DNA of 64,000 bases from Nymphalis io (GCF_905147045.1 NC_065894.1:11135501-11199500), one strand, 5' to 3'; counted from the first letter of the stretch, positions 47,420 through 59,002 are shown. Translations and numbers: made by a program. Notes: a model not told the origin generated them from the letters alone.

Positions 47420-48327
47420 GTCTGAGTCACTGGTTTTATTGGGTAGCTGAGCATCTAAGCCACCTGATGGCAATGACACTAATACTTTAAAAAGCGTTAT
47501 TCATTCCTTAAACAATTTTCAGCATAAGAAACTACTTTTTCCACTTAGTAAGAAGCGCCACTACCTAATTTCTCATCATACATTTTCAAATATAGCGCCA
47601 ATTTTCGTGTCGATCTAATCATAGAACCTAAAACATAAGGGCGGTTATTACAATGCCCTTTTACCCTTTGCGGCGGTTATTGCAATTATTATATACCCAT
47701 TCGGCGATGCCGCAACCGCAGATATATATAAGTTACCGTATAAAACAATATAGGCATTGTTAAAATGGTCGTATTATATTCAAAGCTCAACTGGTCTTAT
47801 GTCAGGGAGTCGAAACATCAATCCAAAATCTCGTGATTCCAAATGATTAATGAGAGTGATCAAACGCGGTCAGGTCGCTGATAAATTAAACGATAGAACT
47901 CGTTTTATAGTAGAATTCTGTTTCACGTTTAAGTAACCAATCATGCAACATTACGGATGTAATAGATGAAAACAAGGATAATCATTTACTCTTTGACTGA
48001 CTTTAATTAATTTCGTTAAAATACATCCATTTTATTGATTGTTATATATTTCGCTTTCGAGAAATGATACCTTCGCAACGAATAATATAATTAATAGACA
48101 ATTACTTTGGTATCATCCCGTCTTCTGTCTGTCTTCCAGTGGTTTGGATCCTCCAAGAATATTCGAATTTCAATTCAACAGGGAAATACTAGCGTTGTTG
48201 TTCATTTCAAGCGGTTATGTTTGTAATAGCTATACTAATTTTATATATATTTAATTAAGGTCCTCATTAAATAGCCTATTTTATTATTTAAATTAATTTC
48301 CAATATCTAATAGATAGAAATGTTATA
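47420..48327. other. Intron-like DNA
   Basis: Follows the donor at 47420. A piece at 47435-47490 (GCTGAGCATCTAAGCCACC and TGATGGCAATGAC) may be a worn family B start. Confidence 0.5.
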
Positions 48328-48815
48328 AGCTGAGATGGTATAATGGTTAAAACGCGTGAATCTTAACCGATGATCGTGGGTTCAAACCCGGGCAAGCACC
48401 ACTTTTTCATGTGCTTAATTTGTGTTTGTGTTAATTCATCTCGAGCTTGACGGCGAAAGAAAACATCGTGAGAAAATCTGCATGTGTCTAATTTCATTGA
48501 AATGATATGTCACATGTGTATTTTAGTTAGCTAAGATCTGGAATACCCTCCCGACTTCTGTTTTTCCCACCACCTACAATATGGGTACCTTGAAGTCTAA
48601 AGTGAATAGGCATCTTCTAGGCAAGCGCGATCAATCTTAGACTGTATCATCACTTTACATCAGGTGTGATAACAGTCAAGCGCTAGCTTATATATTTAAA
48701 AAAAATCTACCAACCTGCATTGGAGCAGCGTGGTGAAATAAGTTCCAAAGCTTCTCAACCTCAAAAAGGGAAAGAAAGCCTTAGCCCAGTAGTGGGACAT
48801 TAACAGGCTGTTACT
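48328..48815 (+). mobile_element. Family A SINE interrupted by a LINE fragment
   Basis: The head and first half are at 48328-48522 and the second half at about 48706-48815. The gap is filled by the LINE 3' end at 48523-48705. Head and B box (GGGTTCAAACCC) are well kept. Confidence 0.8.
48523..48705 (+). mobile_element. LINE 3' end inserted inside a SINE
   Basis: From 48530 the frame reads AKIWNTLPTSVFPTTYN, then KSKVNRHLLGKRDQS and TAG at 48638-48640. This is the same family as 2408-2650. A short tail with an A run (TTTAAAAAAAA) ends at about 48705. Family A SINE sequence stops at 48522 and resumes at about 48706, so this truncated LINE copy landed in an existing SINE. Confidence 0.72.
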
Positions 48816-49594
48816 GTAGAACTGCTATTTTTGAAGTTACGGTTAAATATCTTGTACATATAGTACATCTAAGCTCCGGTAGTACATTCGGTTTGAGCCA
48901 GCGGGAATGACATGTCGCTTGAACTAACGTAATGGATTTGTAAAAATTGTCCAATCAATCATAAGTCATTGTAGTATATATCGTTATTTCTAATTATATT
49001 AAAATAATATATAACAAAACACATATTATTTTAACATTTATTTGTATTCAAATAGCACATTAAGTTTTTGTTTAATTTTTTTACCCTGTTTACAATGGTT
49101 CCTTAGTGTGACAGGTTCCCAATGTCTTCCAGATCGGGAAACATATGTCACACCATGGGTTCCTGAGAACGACCTTCAATATATATTTACATATAAGATG
49201 ATGACAATAGCAATACTATGAATAAAACAACAAACAATATTTGAAAGAATAAATAAATGCAATATTATAATTCAGCTTCGAATTATTAATTAAATCTATT
49301 TAATTTGAAAAGGGTATAAAATTTCAGCCACTTTAAGTCTTTTTACAAGAACCCTCTTGATATATATGTATAAGGGACAAATTTGGAAATAAATTTAACC
49401 TAATACGATAAGGGTGGACTTTGAAGAGGGTGTTACCCGACAAAATAACGTGTACTATTTGCGGTCTATTACCGCGGCTGGAATATTAGATTGTGAATTT
49501 TTTCAAGAGTTAATATCGGTGTTAATATTTGAAACATTTTCGTTTTCAATTTAATTGTTAACATTTTGTATATGTGCGTATGTACTTCTTTTGT

Positions 49595-49750
49595 ACATGT
49601 ACATGACACTGAAATCGTTTTAAACAGTCGAACCGATTTTGATGATGTTTTTACTGTGTTGAATTGGGTCCCTGGTTGATTTAGATTTGACCCGGACGGT
49701 GGCCCAGCGATGGGGTTCTATAGTTTTTGACTTATATGAAATCAATTATC
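49595..49750. repeat. Retroposon-tail-like repeat
   Basis: AACAGTCGAACCGATTTTGA and GGTCCCTGGTTGATTTAG with ACCCGGACGGTG resemble a common lepidopteran LINE tail. Confidence 0.4.
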
Positions 49751-50269
49751 CTTTAATTAAAAAATAAACAAAACACAATTAATAATCATTACACACGATT
49801 ATAATATGAGAGTAAAATCAGTTGCCATTATACGAAATTATAGCGACATTTGCGTCTAATTCGCTTAACATTAATTAGAATATAATATTTTATTATAATC
49901 ACAGGTTATTAGTATGTTGATCATATCGCTTCGTTATATGTTAAATAATTACATGTGTTGCATCATAATATTAAAAAATCTTTTCCAACTGTTAATGTTG
50001 TTATATATAAGAGATAATATACAATATTAAATGGTATATTATAATTTAATATGTTAAAAATGAGTCGTGTTTTAGAGTTTTCGTATTGTCTGTCGACCCG
50101 TTTCAGAAGAATTTAAGGAAATTTAATATAATCTTATGAAACGGTTCAAAATTGCTTGTAAGAGCGTACTTGAATACATATTTTTATAAACACTATTATT
50201 AATTAATTAAAAAGCTATATTTTTTAATTAGAAGCTTTTATCACGATAATGGTATGCTCCTGATTAATT

Positions 50270-50430
50270 TCGGCCACGGTGGTTATTCTCAAGGCTAAAG
50301 GCACTGGATAACTACGCGGTATATAGATATTTTAGTGCACAAATACGCGCAAACGCAAGTGCAGAGGGCACTATTTCCTCAGTCTCATAATCCAATGAGA
50401 CAGCAAATCCAAAACGACCCGAAAATTTTC
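50270..50430 (-). mobile_element. Family C SINE, tail half
   Basis: TTAGTGCACAAATACGCGCA, CTCATAATCCAATGAGACAG and CAAAACGACCCGAAAA match family C. It is followed within 35 bases by a family A head. Confidence 0.6.
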
Positions 50431-50461
50431 AGACATTCTTTACGATCGGAATTTACAAAAT

Positions 50462-50560
50462 AAACACAAATTAAGCACATGAAAAATCATTGGCGCTCGG
50501 ATTTGAACTCGGAATCATCGGTTGAGATTACCGTCTTCTAACCACTGGGCTGACACCTCT
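50462..50560 (-). mobile_element. Family A SINE head fragment fused to family C
   Basis: CACAAATTAAGCACATGAAA then a B-box region (GATTTGAACTCGGAATC) and CTAACCACTGGGC form a family A head. It follows the family C piece at 50270-50430 almost directly. Confidence 0.6.
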
Positions 50561-51479
50561 TTCCTTACCATACTATATTAGACTCCGATATAATATTATC
50601 CCTTTGTGCCAACCGCACGCCGTCGTTTATCGTTAATCTTGTACCGACCAAAAAACATTACAATATTTCACCAAAGTATTCCTAAACATAACAAATTTCC
50701 CGCGGGATAAACGTAAATTGAGATCTTGTTTACATCAATTGTGAAGCGACCCGAGTTATTTCATAATAAGAACGTAAATATGACTGAAGATTTATAATCA
50801 ATATTCAGATAAAAACAATCAAATTGGGCTTCATATGTTTGTTTTGCTTTAAAGCCTCTATTAATCTACCTTAATAAACCTTCGTCAATATATTTATTAT
50901 TAGTTATATATTTATATTTTTTTCTGTTTAAAGTCTACATCACGTTAATCATGTTTTATGGTTTTGAAATTACAAACTTATTCATTATTATATCGGTAAA
51001 AGATACACGTATAATCGAACGTCACAATGCCATATTAAAATATGTCTGACCTTACAAAACAGTCGTGAATAAAATAAAGACTTATTTTCATAAATAAATA
51101 CAAACACAATCGAATTACGTACGTACGTTCGTAAACACCCACACACTCTTACGATGATAAATTCGTCAAGCAATACGTTTAGAAACAAATACATTTTATT
51201 TCAAACTTCGTCAAACATTACCTTTTATTAAGTCCTAATTCAAATATAGATACCTATATTTTTTTTAATTTAATGAATAAGCGGCATAACGATTAAATCT
51301 AAATATTTACAAAATTTTTGTTAAACATTTCTTAATCACAACACGACACTAAAAAAATAGCCATTCAACACTTTCAAATAAGGAACACATTCGAAATGGC
51401 AATTAGCACTGACACTGTCAAACTGAAATTGGAGGCAAAAGTGCACTAATAACTAAGTACACTAACTTTTTTAAAACCC
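50561..51479. other. AT-rich, no gene seen
   Basis: The frame at 50988-51194 (minus) has no support. Confidence 0.6.
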
Positions 51480-51610
51480 ACGAAACGTCACTCCAACGCA
51501 AAGTATCGCGGCATACTACCGATTCCGCCTGTCGCCCGGCCCTACGCGAAACCTAGTTTTACTCGTACAGTCGGCTGCAGAAGTGAATGAAGAAAGGAGA
51601 GTTTCGTAAA
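51480..51610. promoter_or_regulatory. CpG-rich patch, possible promoter
   Basis: AAGTATCGCGGCATACTACC and CTGTCGCCCGGCCCTACGCG give a clear CpG rise in AT-rich DNA, with GTACAGTCGGC nearby. It resembles no repeat in the window. It could be a promoter or a non-coding first exon on either strand; no coding exon follows closely. Confidence 0.3.
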
Positions 51611-52828
51611 ACGGAGATACAAATGCAGTGCCATAGCGCACCAGTTTTATAAATATTATTTCGTTAATTTCTTTTGTAGCCGACTGTGAAGGCGTTCTCT
51701 TGCCTTAATAAATCGAAAGGTGACAATCACCGATTGTTTGAGAGTGTAAGAATACACTCGTGTTTATTGGTTAATTTATTTATTGTATCGTATATTGAAT
51801 TTTACTTCAAATAAAAAGTTTCTAGTAAAAATTAACATCGGTTACCCATCCAACAATAAACTCAACTCAAAGTAAGTAAACCCGCAAACTCCTTAAATAT
51901 TCGCTGACGCAACCAGACCGCCTCACCTACTACTGTTTACTGGAAATTATGAAACAGTGTATATTAAACAAGAGGCAAATAACCGCATACGTTACGGCTT
52001 CCCAGCGTTATAAATAATAATTGAACGTTCATTATTTCGTTTCGATCATAATTACATGTAAAAATAGTATTTACATAAAGTGTATTTGAAAATTTTCTTA
52101 TTATGTAAAATAACTATTACGCTATTGAACCATAGATGATTCTTTTGAGCTGTACTTATTTAAGCGTATTAGAATTTCAAGGATTTAGTAAAACGCCTCT
52201 GACACAATGTTCTATCACTTGTATGAGTGACATACACGTAGAAAAAGTTAGCGACGAAATTATAAACTATTTGAGATAAAAACTTAACATTAATGAGTTT
52301 ACTTTTACGACAAAAAGTTGATTAGTTGTTGTATGTTGTTGTTAAATTATATGAGAATTGTTAAATATCATTGTTTGTATTTTTTTATTGTCGTAATACG
52401 TTGAAGACGAAGAAACGGCAAGACCCCAGTCATTGTTCCAATAGATTGAATTTTCGCAAACGCATATAAAGACAAGAGTAAACGAAGTAATTAAGATAAA
52501 TCTTAGTGCAAGCCTGCTGCGTAAATACCACCCCTCTTGACAAGTATTGTCAGTTGTCAGGTATAAAAAAGTAGTAATCCAATTTTTATGAAGTTTTGTA
52601 CAAAGCAAGCGGTCATAGGCAGTACAAACAGTTGGACATTAATTTATGCAAGTTCTTGAAGGGTTTTAGCCACAAATAGAATTATAAGATATTAAAGATA
52701 ATCCATTAATTGACATAGGCTAGAGACTATTGAACATCGCGCTACGACGGGAGCGGAATAGTAACGTTTAACGGGGCAAAACCGCCTAATAGCAATTAGT
52801 ATTAAATAATTTAAAGATGAATGACTCG
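51611..52828. other. No gene seen
   Basis: AT-rich DNA after the CpG patch; the minus frame at 52342-52608 has no splice support. Confidence 0.55.
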
Positions 52829-53120
52829 ACTGGTGGTAGGGCTTTGTGCAAGCTCGTCTGGGTAAGTACCACCCACCCATCAGATATTCTACCGCAGAAC
52901 AGCAGTACTTGGTATTGTTGTGTTCCAGTTTGAAGGGTGAGCCAGTGTAATTACAGGCACAAGGGAGATAACATATTAGTTCCCAAGGTTGGTGGCGCAT
53001 TGGTGATGTAAGCGATGGTTAACATTTCTTACAATGCCAATGTCTATGGGCGTTGGTGACCACTTACCATCAGGTGGCCCATATGCTCGTCCTATTCTAT
53101 ATAAAAAAAGAAAAAAAAAA
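52829..53120 (-). mobile_element. Family B element, full length
   Basis: Complete minus-strand copy, well preserved, ending in an A-rich edge (AAAAAAAGAAAAAAAAAA). Confidence 0.83.
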
Positions 53121-53247
53121 CTTTTAAATTAAAAATAGACCAACACATTTAAATCTTCATTTTACAACTTCGACAAAGTGAAGTTACTACCGAAACGTAT
53201 TAAATTTTCTCATAGATATACTTATGTCTTTCTATAGATAATGATAC

Positions 53248-53464
53248 TTGATATATATTACAATCTTAGGCATATCTGGCATTCCTATCATTACCAAAGA
53301 GCTGCAAACCGTGGGATATATTTGCCTTGTGCTCGTCAAGTTGTCACTACCGGAAAACAACAACATTAAATTGTTATTAGAGCGAAACCTAATCGGTATG
53401 TGCGACGTTTTACACGCCTTAAGAAATAAATTGAGAAACATAGATCAGCTTTATGAAACGTTAG
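53248..53464 (+). other. Open frame of unknown status
   Basis: Part of a 110-codon frame contains ELQTVGYICLVLVKLSLP and LLERNLIGMCDVLHALRNKL, which read like a real protein. The final third of the frame lies in the three-copy dispersed element at 53465-53630. I see no splice sites or upstream ATG context that would make it a gene. It may be an old retrotransposon or host-gene remnant. Confidence 0.2.
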
Positions 53465-53630
53465 GGCTGTTCAGAACTAAACGAAACTCACCACAGAAAA
53501 CTGTAGTGAAGTATCAGATATTGATATGCTATATTGATCATAATAATTATAACATTTCAAGAATACACGCATCAAAATAGTATATCACCATAAGCCGGCT
53601 GTCAACATTTCACGGCTGAGAATACCACAT
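53465..53630 (+). repeat. Unnamed dispersed element, copy 3 of 3
   Basis: Contains GAACTAAACGAAACTCACC, AATACACGCATCAAAATAGT, CATAAGCCGGCTGTC and CACGGCTGAGAATAC. Confidence 0.7.
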
Positions 53631-53861
53631 CAGATTCTACACGATCGTGAAATATCGGTAATTTATTAATACCATAACATTTTAATGCTATTTTGGTGAT
53701 GGCGTAATCATCATAAGTTTTCAACTTTCCACTAAATATGAAATGCGTTCTTACAGAATAGTTGTAAAGTTCATTAATCTTTGACATATACAAATGTAAA
53801 ATGTTGTAGTGTTAAATAAACGTATGTTTCCTTAAATGAGTATCTTTTTTTTTCATTACAG

Positions 53862-53982
53862 CTGTCTCTCTGAGATCATTACTAGAATAACTTGTTTCGT
53901 TATTAGAAACAAACAAACACTTAAGAAACTAGGAAAAAAATCATCGCTTACAAATATTCTTCATTACGAAGACGTCACGTAA
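53862..53982 (+). CDS. Candidate terminal exon after a strong acceptor
   Basis: A long T run followed by CATTACAG ends at 53861. After one base, a frame of 39 codons reads C-L-S-E-I-I-T-R-I-T and ends with NILHYEDVT and TAA at 53982. The acceptor is good but the peptide is not recognisable and the exit is simply a stop. Read in the phase expected from the exon ending at 47419, it would give only nine residues before a stop. It may be an alternative last exon of the plus-strand gene or a chance T-rich acceptor. Confidence 0.2.
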
Positions 53983-54025
53983 CACTTTTTTGTACCTTAT
54001 AAAATATTGTTTGCCTATGACACAT

Positions 54026-54075
54026 TTGACATATATATGACATTTATATGAATTGAAGAATTGACATATATATGA
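54026..54075. repeat. Short direct repeat
   Basis: TTGACATATATATGACA occurs twice about 34 bases apart. Confidence 0.7.
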
Positions 54076-54160
54076 CACAATTATTGTTTGTGTCACGTTA
54101 TGTTTTCGTTTTCGTTTATCTATCCTTATGATCACCAATCCAACCTAAATTTTATGAGCA

Positions 54161-54420
54161 TTTTTTTTTTAAATATACAACATAGGAAGGCATTTGAATG
54201 GTGACAATTCACCCATCGACCATATAAATTGGCGCTGCTAGTAATATTAACCATATCTTACATCGTCAATGCGCCAACCTTGGGAACTAAGATGTAATGT
54301 TCCTTGTGCCTGTAGTTACAATGGTTCGGAACACAACAATTATAGGTATTACTATTTAGCGGTAGAATGTGTGGTAAGTGGGTAGGTAACTACCCAGACG
54401 AGACTGCTCTACCACCAAGA
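54161..54420 (+). mobile_element. Family B element, diverged copy
   Basis: T run, CATAGGAAGG, CAATGCGCCAACCTTGGG, CTTGTGCCTGTAGTTACA and CTACCCAGACGAG in the expected order, with internal losses. Confidence 0.75.
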
Positions 54421-54934
54421 TAATATAACAGTTCTATTTTGTAACTTTATCTATTATTTTTCAATTATTAAAAAATAAAATAGTTGATGAAATTAATTAA
54501 TTAATAAAATACTAGCTACTAGACTGGCAGACGTTCTATTTATCATAGCCGGGGATCCACTCCGCAGTAGTAGACATTTAGTCAGTGTTGTACATACTAC
54601 CGGCTTACCACAGTGTCGATCAATATTCTGTAATTTCCTATATAATAGACGAATCGGTTTGTTTAAATTACGTAAACAAACAAAACATTATGTTGATATC
54701 GAAAATTATCAAATTTTTTTTAGAATTCATTATGAAATATTATCAAGGTGAATCTGAATATTTTGTTTGTTTGACCGTTAATCTCAGGATCTAATAAAAG
54801 TATTTTTGTATTAGAAAGGTAATTTATTGATAAGCGTTTCGTAATTTGTATTTGCTAAATACAACTTTTCATAGCTCTTTCTTCAAAAATAAAAGACTTT
54901 CATACAAACTTTCATCCCAATACTATATATATAT

Positions 54935-55135
54935 ATATAAATGTATACTTATATAAATGCGAAAGTAACTCTGTATGCTTATTACTTTTTAAGTTAATAA
55001 TAAATACTTAATACGGCTAAGCCGCAGTAACGATATTGATAATATTTAGTACGAAATCTGAAGCCCCAAGGAAGGACATGTCTAATTTTTAAAATCTAAC
55101 ACAGGACATAAAACGCGGGCGAAATCTAGTAGACG
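54935..55135. repeat. Short non-autonomous element
   Basis: Starts ATAAATGCGAAAGTAACTCTG and ends AACGCGGGCGAAATCTAGTAG, the typical two edges of a lepidopteran non-autonomous repeat. A TA run precedes it. Confidence 0.5.
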
Positions 55136-55384
55136 ATATAGCATCAGGTAACTTTAAACAGTTACATTTAACGCATGTGAAATCGCGTGGAGGAGTAAAT
55201 TAAAGAGGAGAATACACAATTCGAAAGGTACCACATAGAAGCGCAAAAAGAAAGTGCTCGAAATTCTCCTGGAAAAAAGGGCGAAATTCGATTACACGAG
55301 AAACTAGTTGGTAACATTATTACGTTATGGCGGTGCAGCAACTGAACATAACATATTTACTACACTATTTGTTTGTAAGTTTAT

Positions 55385-55500
55385 ATATATGCAGACATAC
55401 TTACTAATATTATAAATGCGTAAATGTGTGTTATATATTTGTTTGTATATTACACTTTACACGACCGATAAAATCATTAAATTACGCATGCAATTGCATA
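55385..55500. repeat. Edge of the same non-autonomous element type
   Basis: CATACTTACTAATATTATAA with ATGCGTAAATGTGTG and TTTGTTTGTATATTACAC is the usual left edge. A similar piece lies at 8755-8830. Confidence 0.4.
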
Positions 55501-55659
55501 CATTGTCCCCTATTAGAATAGGACCTAGGGTATTTAACATCCTCCATCTTGTATAATAATAAGACTAGACAGAACACTATATCCTATGCAAAAGTGTAAT
55601 TTATAAGTGACAAACAACATATAACACAAGTAATATCACAAACAGTATAATATTAAAAA

Positions 55660-55830
55660 ATACTATCTTTTTTTTTATATTCGCCGGTAGGGCAAATGAC
55701 TCTACTCCACCTGATGGTAAGTGGTAGTAGAGTCCAAACGTAAAAGTATCTATTGCAATTCTACTATCGTTATTTATTAAGGAATGCTCGACGTGTTTTG
55801 GGGACTCTGACGTCATAGGAGACGCCATTA
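55660..55830. repeat. Dispersed repeat GCCGGTAGGGCAAATG
   Basis: A T run followed by ATTCGCCGGTAGGGCAAATG, ACTCTACTCCACCTGATGG and TAAGTGGTAGTAGAGTCC resembles family B at its start but is a distinct lepidopteran repeat. Confidence 0.45.
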
Positions 55831-56086
55831 TGCCTCATAATAATGGGAGTCGTAGTTTGCTATAGTGCCACAAAAATGCGTCGAGTATTCATCGATGAAT
55901 TATTTACGTTAAACAGTTATTAATAATGCTTTTATTTTCGATATAGCCGACGATATTTTATATATATATATATACATGCACTAATCTATCCGACTTTACT
56001 TATTGAATTCGTGGAAATTTAACTTTTAATAAGTTTTATTTTTATCATAGTACTTCATATTTATTATTTTTTTATTTTTATTATAG

Positions 56087-56133
56087 GTAACAGAGCTAAC
56101 AAGTATAACAGAGCTTTGTTACAATTACAAAGG
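56087..56133 (+). CDS. Short coding exon, 47 bp
   Basis: The exon is bounded by a pyrimidine-rich acceptor (TTTTTATTTTTATTATAG) and a near-perfect donor, AAAGG|GTAAGTAAG. Joined in phase 1 to the exon ending at 47419, it reads G then NRANKYNRALLQLQR and leaves in phase 0. In phase 0 it would instead read VTELTSITELCYNYK. The first frame looks more natural and fits the upstream exon. The second gives the better reading of the last exon at 58936. The intron to the left would be about 8.7 kb. Confidence 0.45.
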
Positions 56134-57049
56134 GTAAGTAAGAAAAACCTGTAGTTTTCAAACCCAATTTACAAGCGGAATTTTATTTCAACAGTATTTT
56201 TTATTACAATATCTAATTGTTTTAATTATGGTTTAACGTTTGTATATATTTTTTTCTATTAATTATTTTCTACTCTACTAAGATACTTAGGTTTCATTTC
56301 AGTTTTTTTGCTATGATCTATTAAAACTTAAATTTTAGCGTTCATTTGTTAGTCCATATATAAACCTTTTATATAATCTTTTTCATAAACTTAGTATGTA
56401 GACAAAGAACACGTCTTGCGAATTCTTCCTGAAGCATAAAACACTCCCTTTACTGCTATAAAATTTCACAACGCAATCCGTATAATAAAGCTTATCCTCG
56501 CAAAAATGTGAGGCTCTATCCGTGTGACCTGAAATAAACGCTTACAGCGAACTCTCGAAAATAAACTCGGACTATCCGAACAAATAGCACAGGGTAGAAA
56601 CCTTTTAGCGCATTACTATATCATTTACCTATCAAATTTGTTATCTCTTTTAATACTTACTTATATAATACGGAAATATATCTGATTTATTTTGGGTTTT
56701 TTATTGTAATGAAAATCGGTATGAAGATGGATGAACTCTGAGGACGGACTATGTTTTTGTTTATAAATAGTTGGTTCATTTACGCGATTTCTCCTGCTTT
56801 ATTTATTTTGACTATAGCTCTTTCCCGTGGTTCGTGGCATAATGGTATATAGTCTAAAACATTTATCAATAAATGGACTATCTAATGCAAAGATTTACGC
56901 GTTCAAATAAACAAACAAAAAAAACTGTTAGCATTAATAAAGACTCATATAATTACGTTATGTATACAAACTAAGTCCAATGAAAAACGTTTGTTTAGGT
57001 ACTCGAATGGATTTCGTCTCTTCGTACATTTCTGTTTCGAACATTTGGT
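56134..57049. other. Intron-like DNA
   Basis: First part of the putative intron between 56133 and 58936; no repeat recognised. Confidence 0.5.
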
Positions 57050-57180
57050 TAAGGAATCGATAATTTTGTGAAATAGAACATTGAATGGTATACGGGCCAC
57101 TTAAAAATGTAAGAAGTCCCAGGTTCGATCCTATTCGGCTATGTTAGTACCCACTCCATACACATTACGCTTAACCGGAG
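57050..57180 (+). repeat. Possible tRNA-like repeat remnant
   Basis: CCCAGGTTCGATCCTATTCG contains a B-box match (GGTTCGATCC) and is followed by a family-like tail (CATTACGCTTAACCGGAGAGG). No A box is clear. Confidence 0.35.
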
Positions 57181-57774
57181 AGGAAAATAGAAAATAGACA
57201 TCTAGTAATTCTGTAAAATTGTAATGTATGGGGTAGTTTTAGAATATTACTTTTATAACTGTGGGTAATTGTACAAAAATGTTCTTTAAAAAAAAGAAAA
57301 GTAGGTACATATGTACCTATATCAAAGCAATACTTACATACACCATTACATAGGAACATACGTATATCTTAGTAATAATCATCATTTATCATGCACTTTA
57401 CATTTAAAGGAAAAGGATTTGGCAGACTGGCATGCAAACGGACAGCCTTACTTCGGAAAGCATTAATTGGTGGATTGCTTCACACCACCATTATACCAAT
57501 GACGTCATGCTCGATCGATGCGCTTAACGAAAATACTTCATATCTTCTTTCTCGACACCCACGGGTTCCCGCTTATCATAATGATGTTTTGAAAGTCAAA
57601 TTTTGTACATTTGTCACATCATCGCGCCCAAACGACTAGATGGATTCAAGGTTGGATAGATTCAAAGATTTGACAGTATTGTTGCCTTACAGTTAAATTG
57701 ACAGTAGCATTATTATAGAAGTTATGTAGTATATATGAAGTGTACATATATATATTTATATAATTACCCTTTGG
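57181..57774. other. No gene seen
   Basis: A plus frame at 57391-57639 (GKGFGRLACKRTALLRKALI near its start) has no splice support and no recognisable product. Confidence 0.45.
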
Positions 57775-57900
57775 CTTCCGAACGGTGTTTAGAACGCATT
57801 AATCTCCAACGAAGATTTCGAGTTTAAGTCCTGGCCGGGTTTATTCACCAATCCGCAATGGAGCAGCATGGTGAAGTAAGTTCCAAGCCTTTTTCTTAAG
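57775..57900 (+). mobile_element. Family A SINE, internally deleted and diverged
   Basis: A head-like start (GGCTTCCGAACGGTGTTTAGAA with a B box near GAGTTTAAGTCCTG) passes directly to CCAATCCGCAATGGAGCAGC, so most of the body is gone. Confidence 0.5.
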
Positions 57901-58391
57901 ATGGCTTCTCTTATGCTTTTACCCTTTAAGTCCACTTATTGGAATAAGCTATTATTTACCATCAAGCTACGTCCCACGGGGGATGAAGTGTCGTTTAATT
58001 TAATTATCTATAAAAAAATTACAGACAGTTACTCAATACTTATTACTGTTTGTATTTTTATTATACTTAAGCTTCGAATTTTTCGATAGAATGACAATTC
58101 TTGTTCATTACTTCATTATATATATTATAGCATTCAAAAATATATATAATATGATTCTATTACACTCAAAAGAAATAGGCAGAGCGTTATGGTGAGATGG
58201 TAATCACAAAGGAGTTCCGAAAACACTTGAAGGTATCTCGCAACACGGCCATGTCAAAGACACCGACGCATCTAGCGACATACCTACTTACCCATTTGCA
58301 TACTTGCAACATATACATGAGAAAACACGACAATTTTGAATACTTGACTCAACTAAAAATAAACATTTAACGAACATTAGTTCTTTATACT

Positions 58392-58445
58392 ACACTAGCT
58401 GTTCCCTACGACTGCATCCTCGTTAAACTAAATTATCCGTAGATA
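58392..58445. repeat. Edge of a non-autonomous element
   Basis: ACACTAGCTGTTCCCTACGACTGCATCCTCG matches the start motif of lepidopteran retroposon-like repeats. Confidence 0.35.
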
Positions 58446-58935
58446 TTTCGTATTTTCCAGTAAATTATGTCAGTAAAGTATGGCTATTTTACTGTGATCG
58501 GAGCATGATTCACAATAAGCATCCATTTAAATGCGTCATTACGAACGACGGCAAAAAAGAACAATCAGTTTTACACAAATAGAAACGAAATTTTAAATAC
58601 AACACAATATTTTATGGGACTTAAAAAAGCCCGTTCGAAATCCGTTTAAGTTAAAATATGTATTGATAGTAAAATACTTTTGAATATTTCGTCGAAAATG
58701 GAACAATTAACGTAAATCTCTCTATGCTTTCACGCGGGAAATCTGTAGTGTATGTTTTTCTATAGTAAAAGGAAAAATACATATAATTCATTATATAATT
58801 AGTTATGATGGTTTATTATTTTTTATATCTATCAATTTTATATATTGCAATTTGTCTTGTATCTTAAGACGAAAATAAACGAAATATTATATGGGGAACA
58901 TTCTTGTGACTATCATTGATAATTTTTTTTTTCAG

Positions 58936-59002
58936 GTCGCCGGTGCCTACTTTTAAAAGTCGTGCACTCCGTCAAGAATTGAGACAGATAAGTAATTCGT
59001 AG
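58936..59002 (+). CDS. Candidate terminal coding exon
   Basis: A very strong acceptor (a run of Ts then TTTTCAG at 58935) opens an exon with two meaningful readings. In the frame expected from 47319 plus 56087 it reads VAGAYF and stops at 58956. Entered with two bases from the previous exon it reads SPVPTFKSRALRQELRQISNS and stops at 59002. The second looks the more gene-like C-terminus and would follow 56087 only if that exon is read in phase 0. AATAAA lies about 175 bases downstream, near 59180, as a possible polyadenylation signal. I am fairly sure an exon starts here but not which frame is used. Confidence 0.42.

Noticed and set aside
57391..57639. 82-codon plus frame with basic N-terminus
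   Set aside because: No recognisable product, no splice sites, and codon use not clearly better than the flanks.
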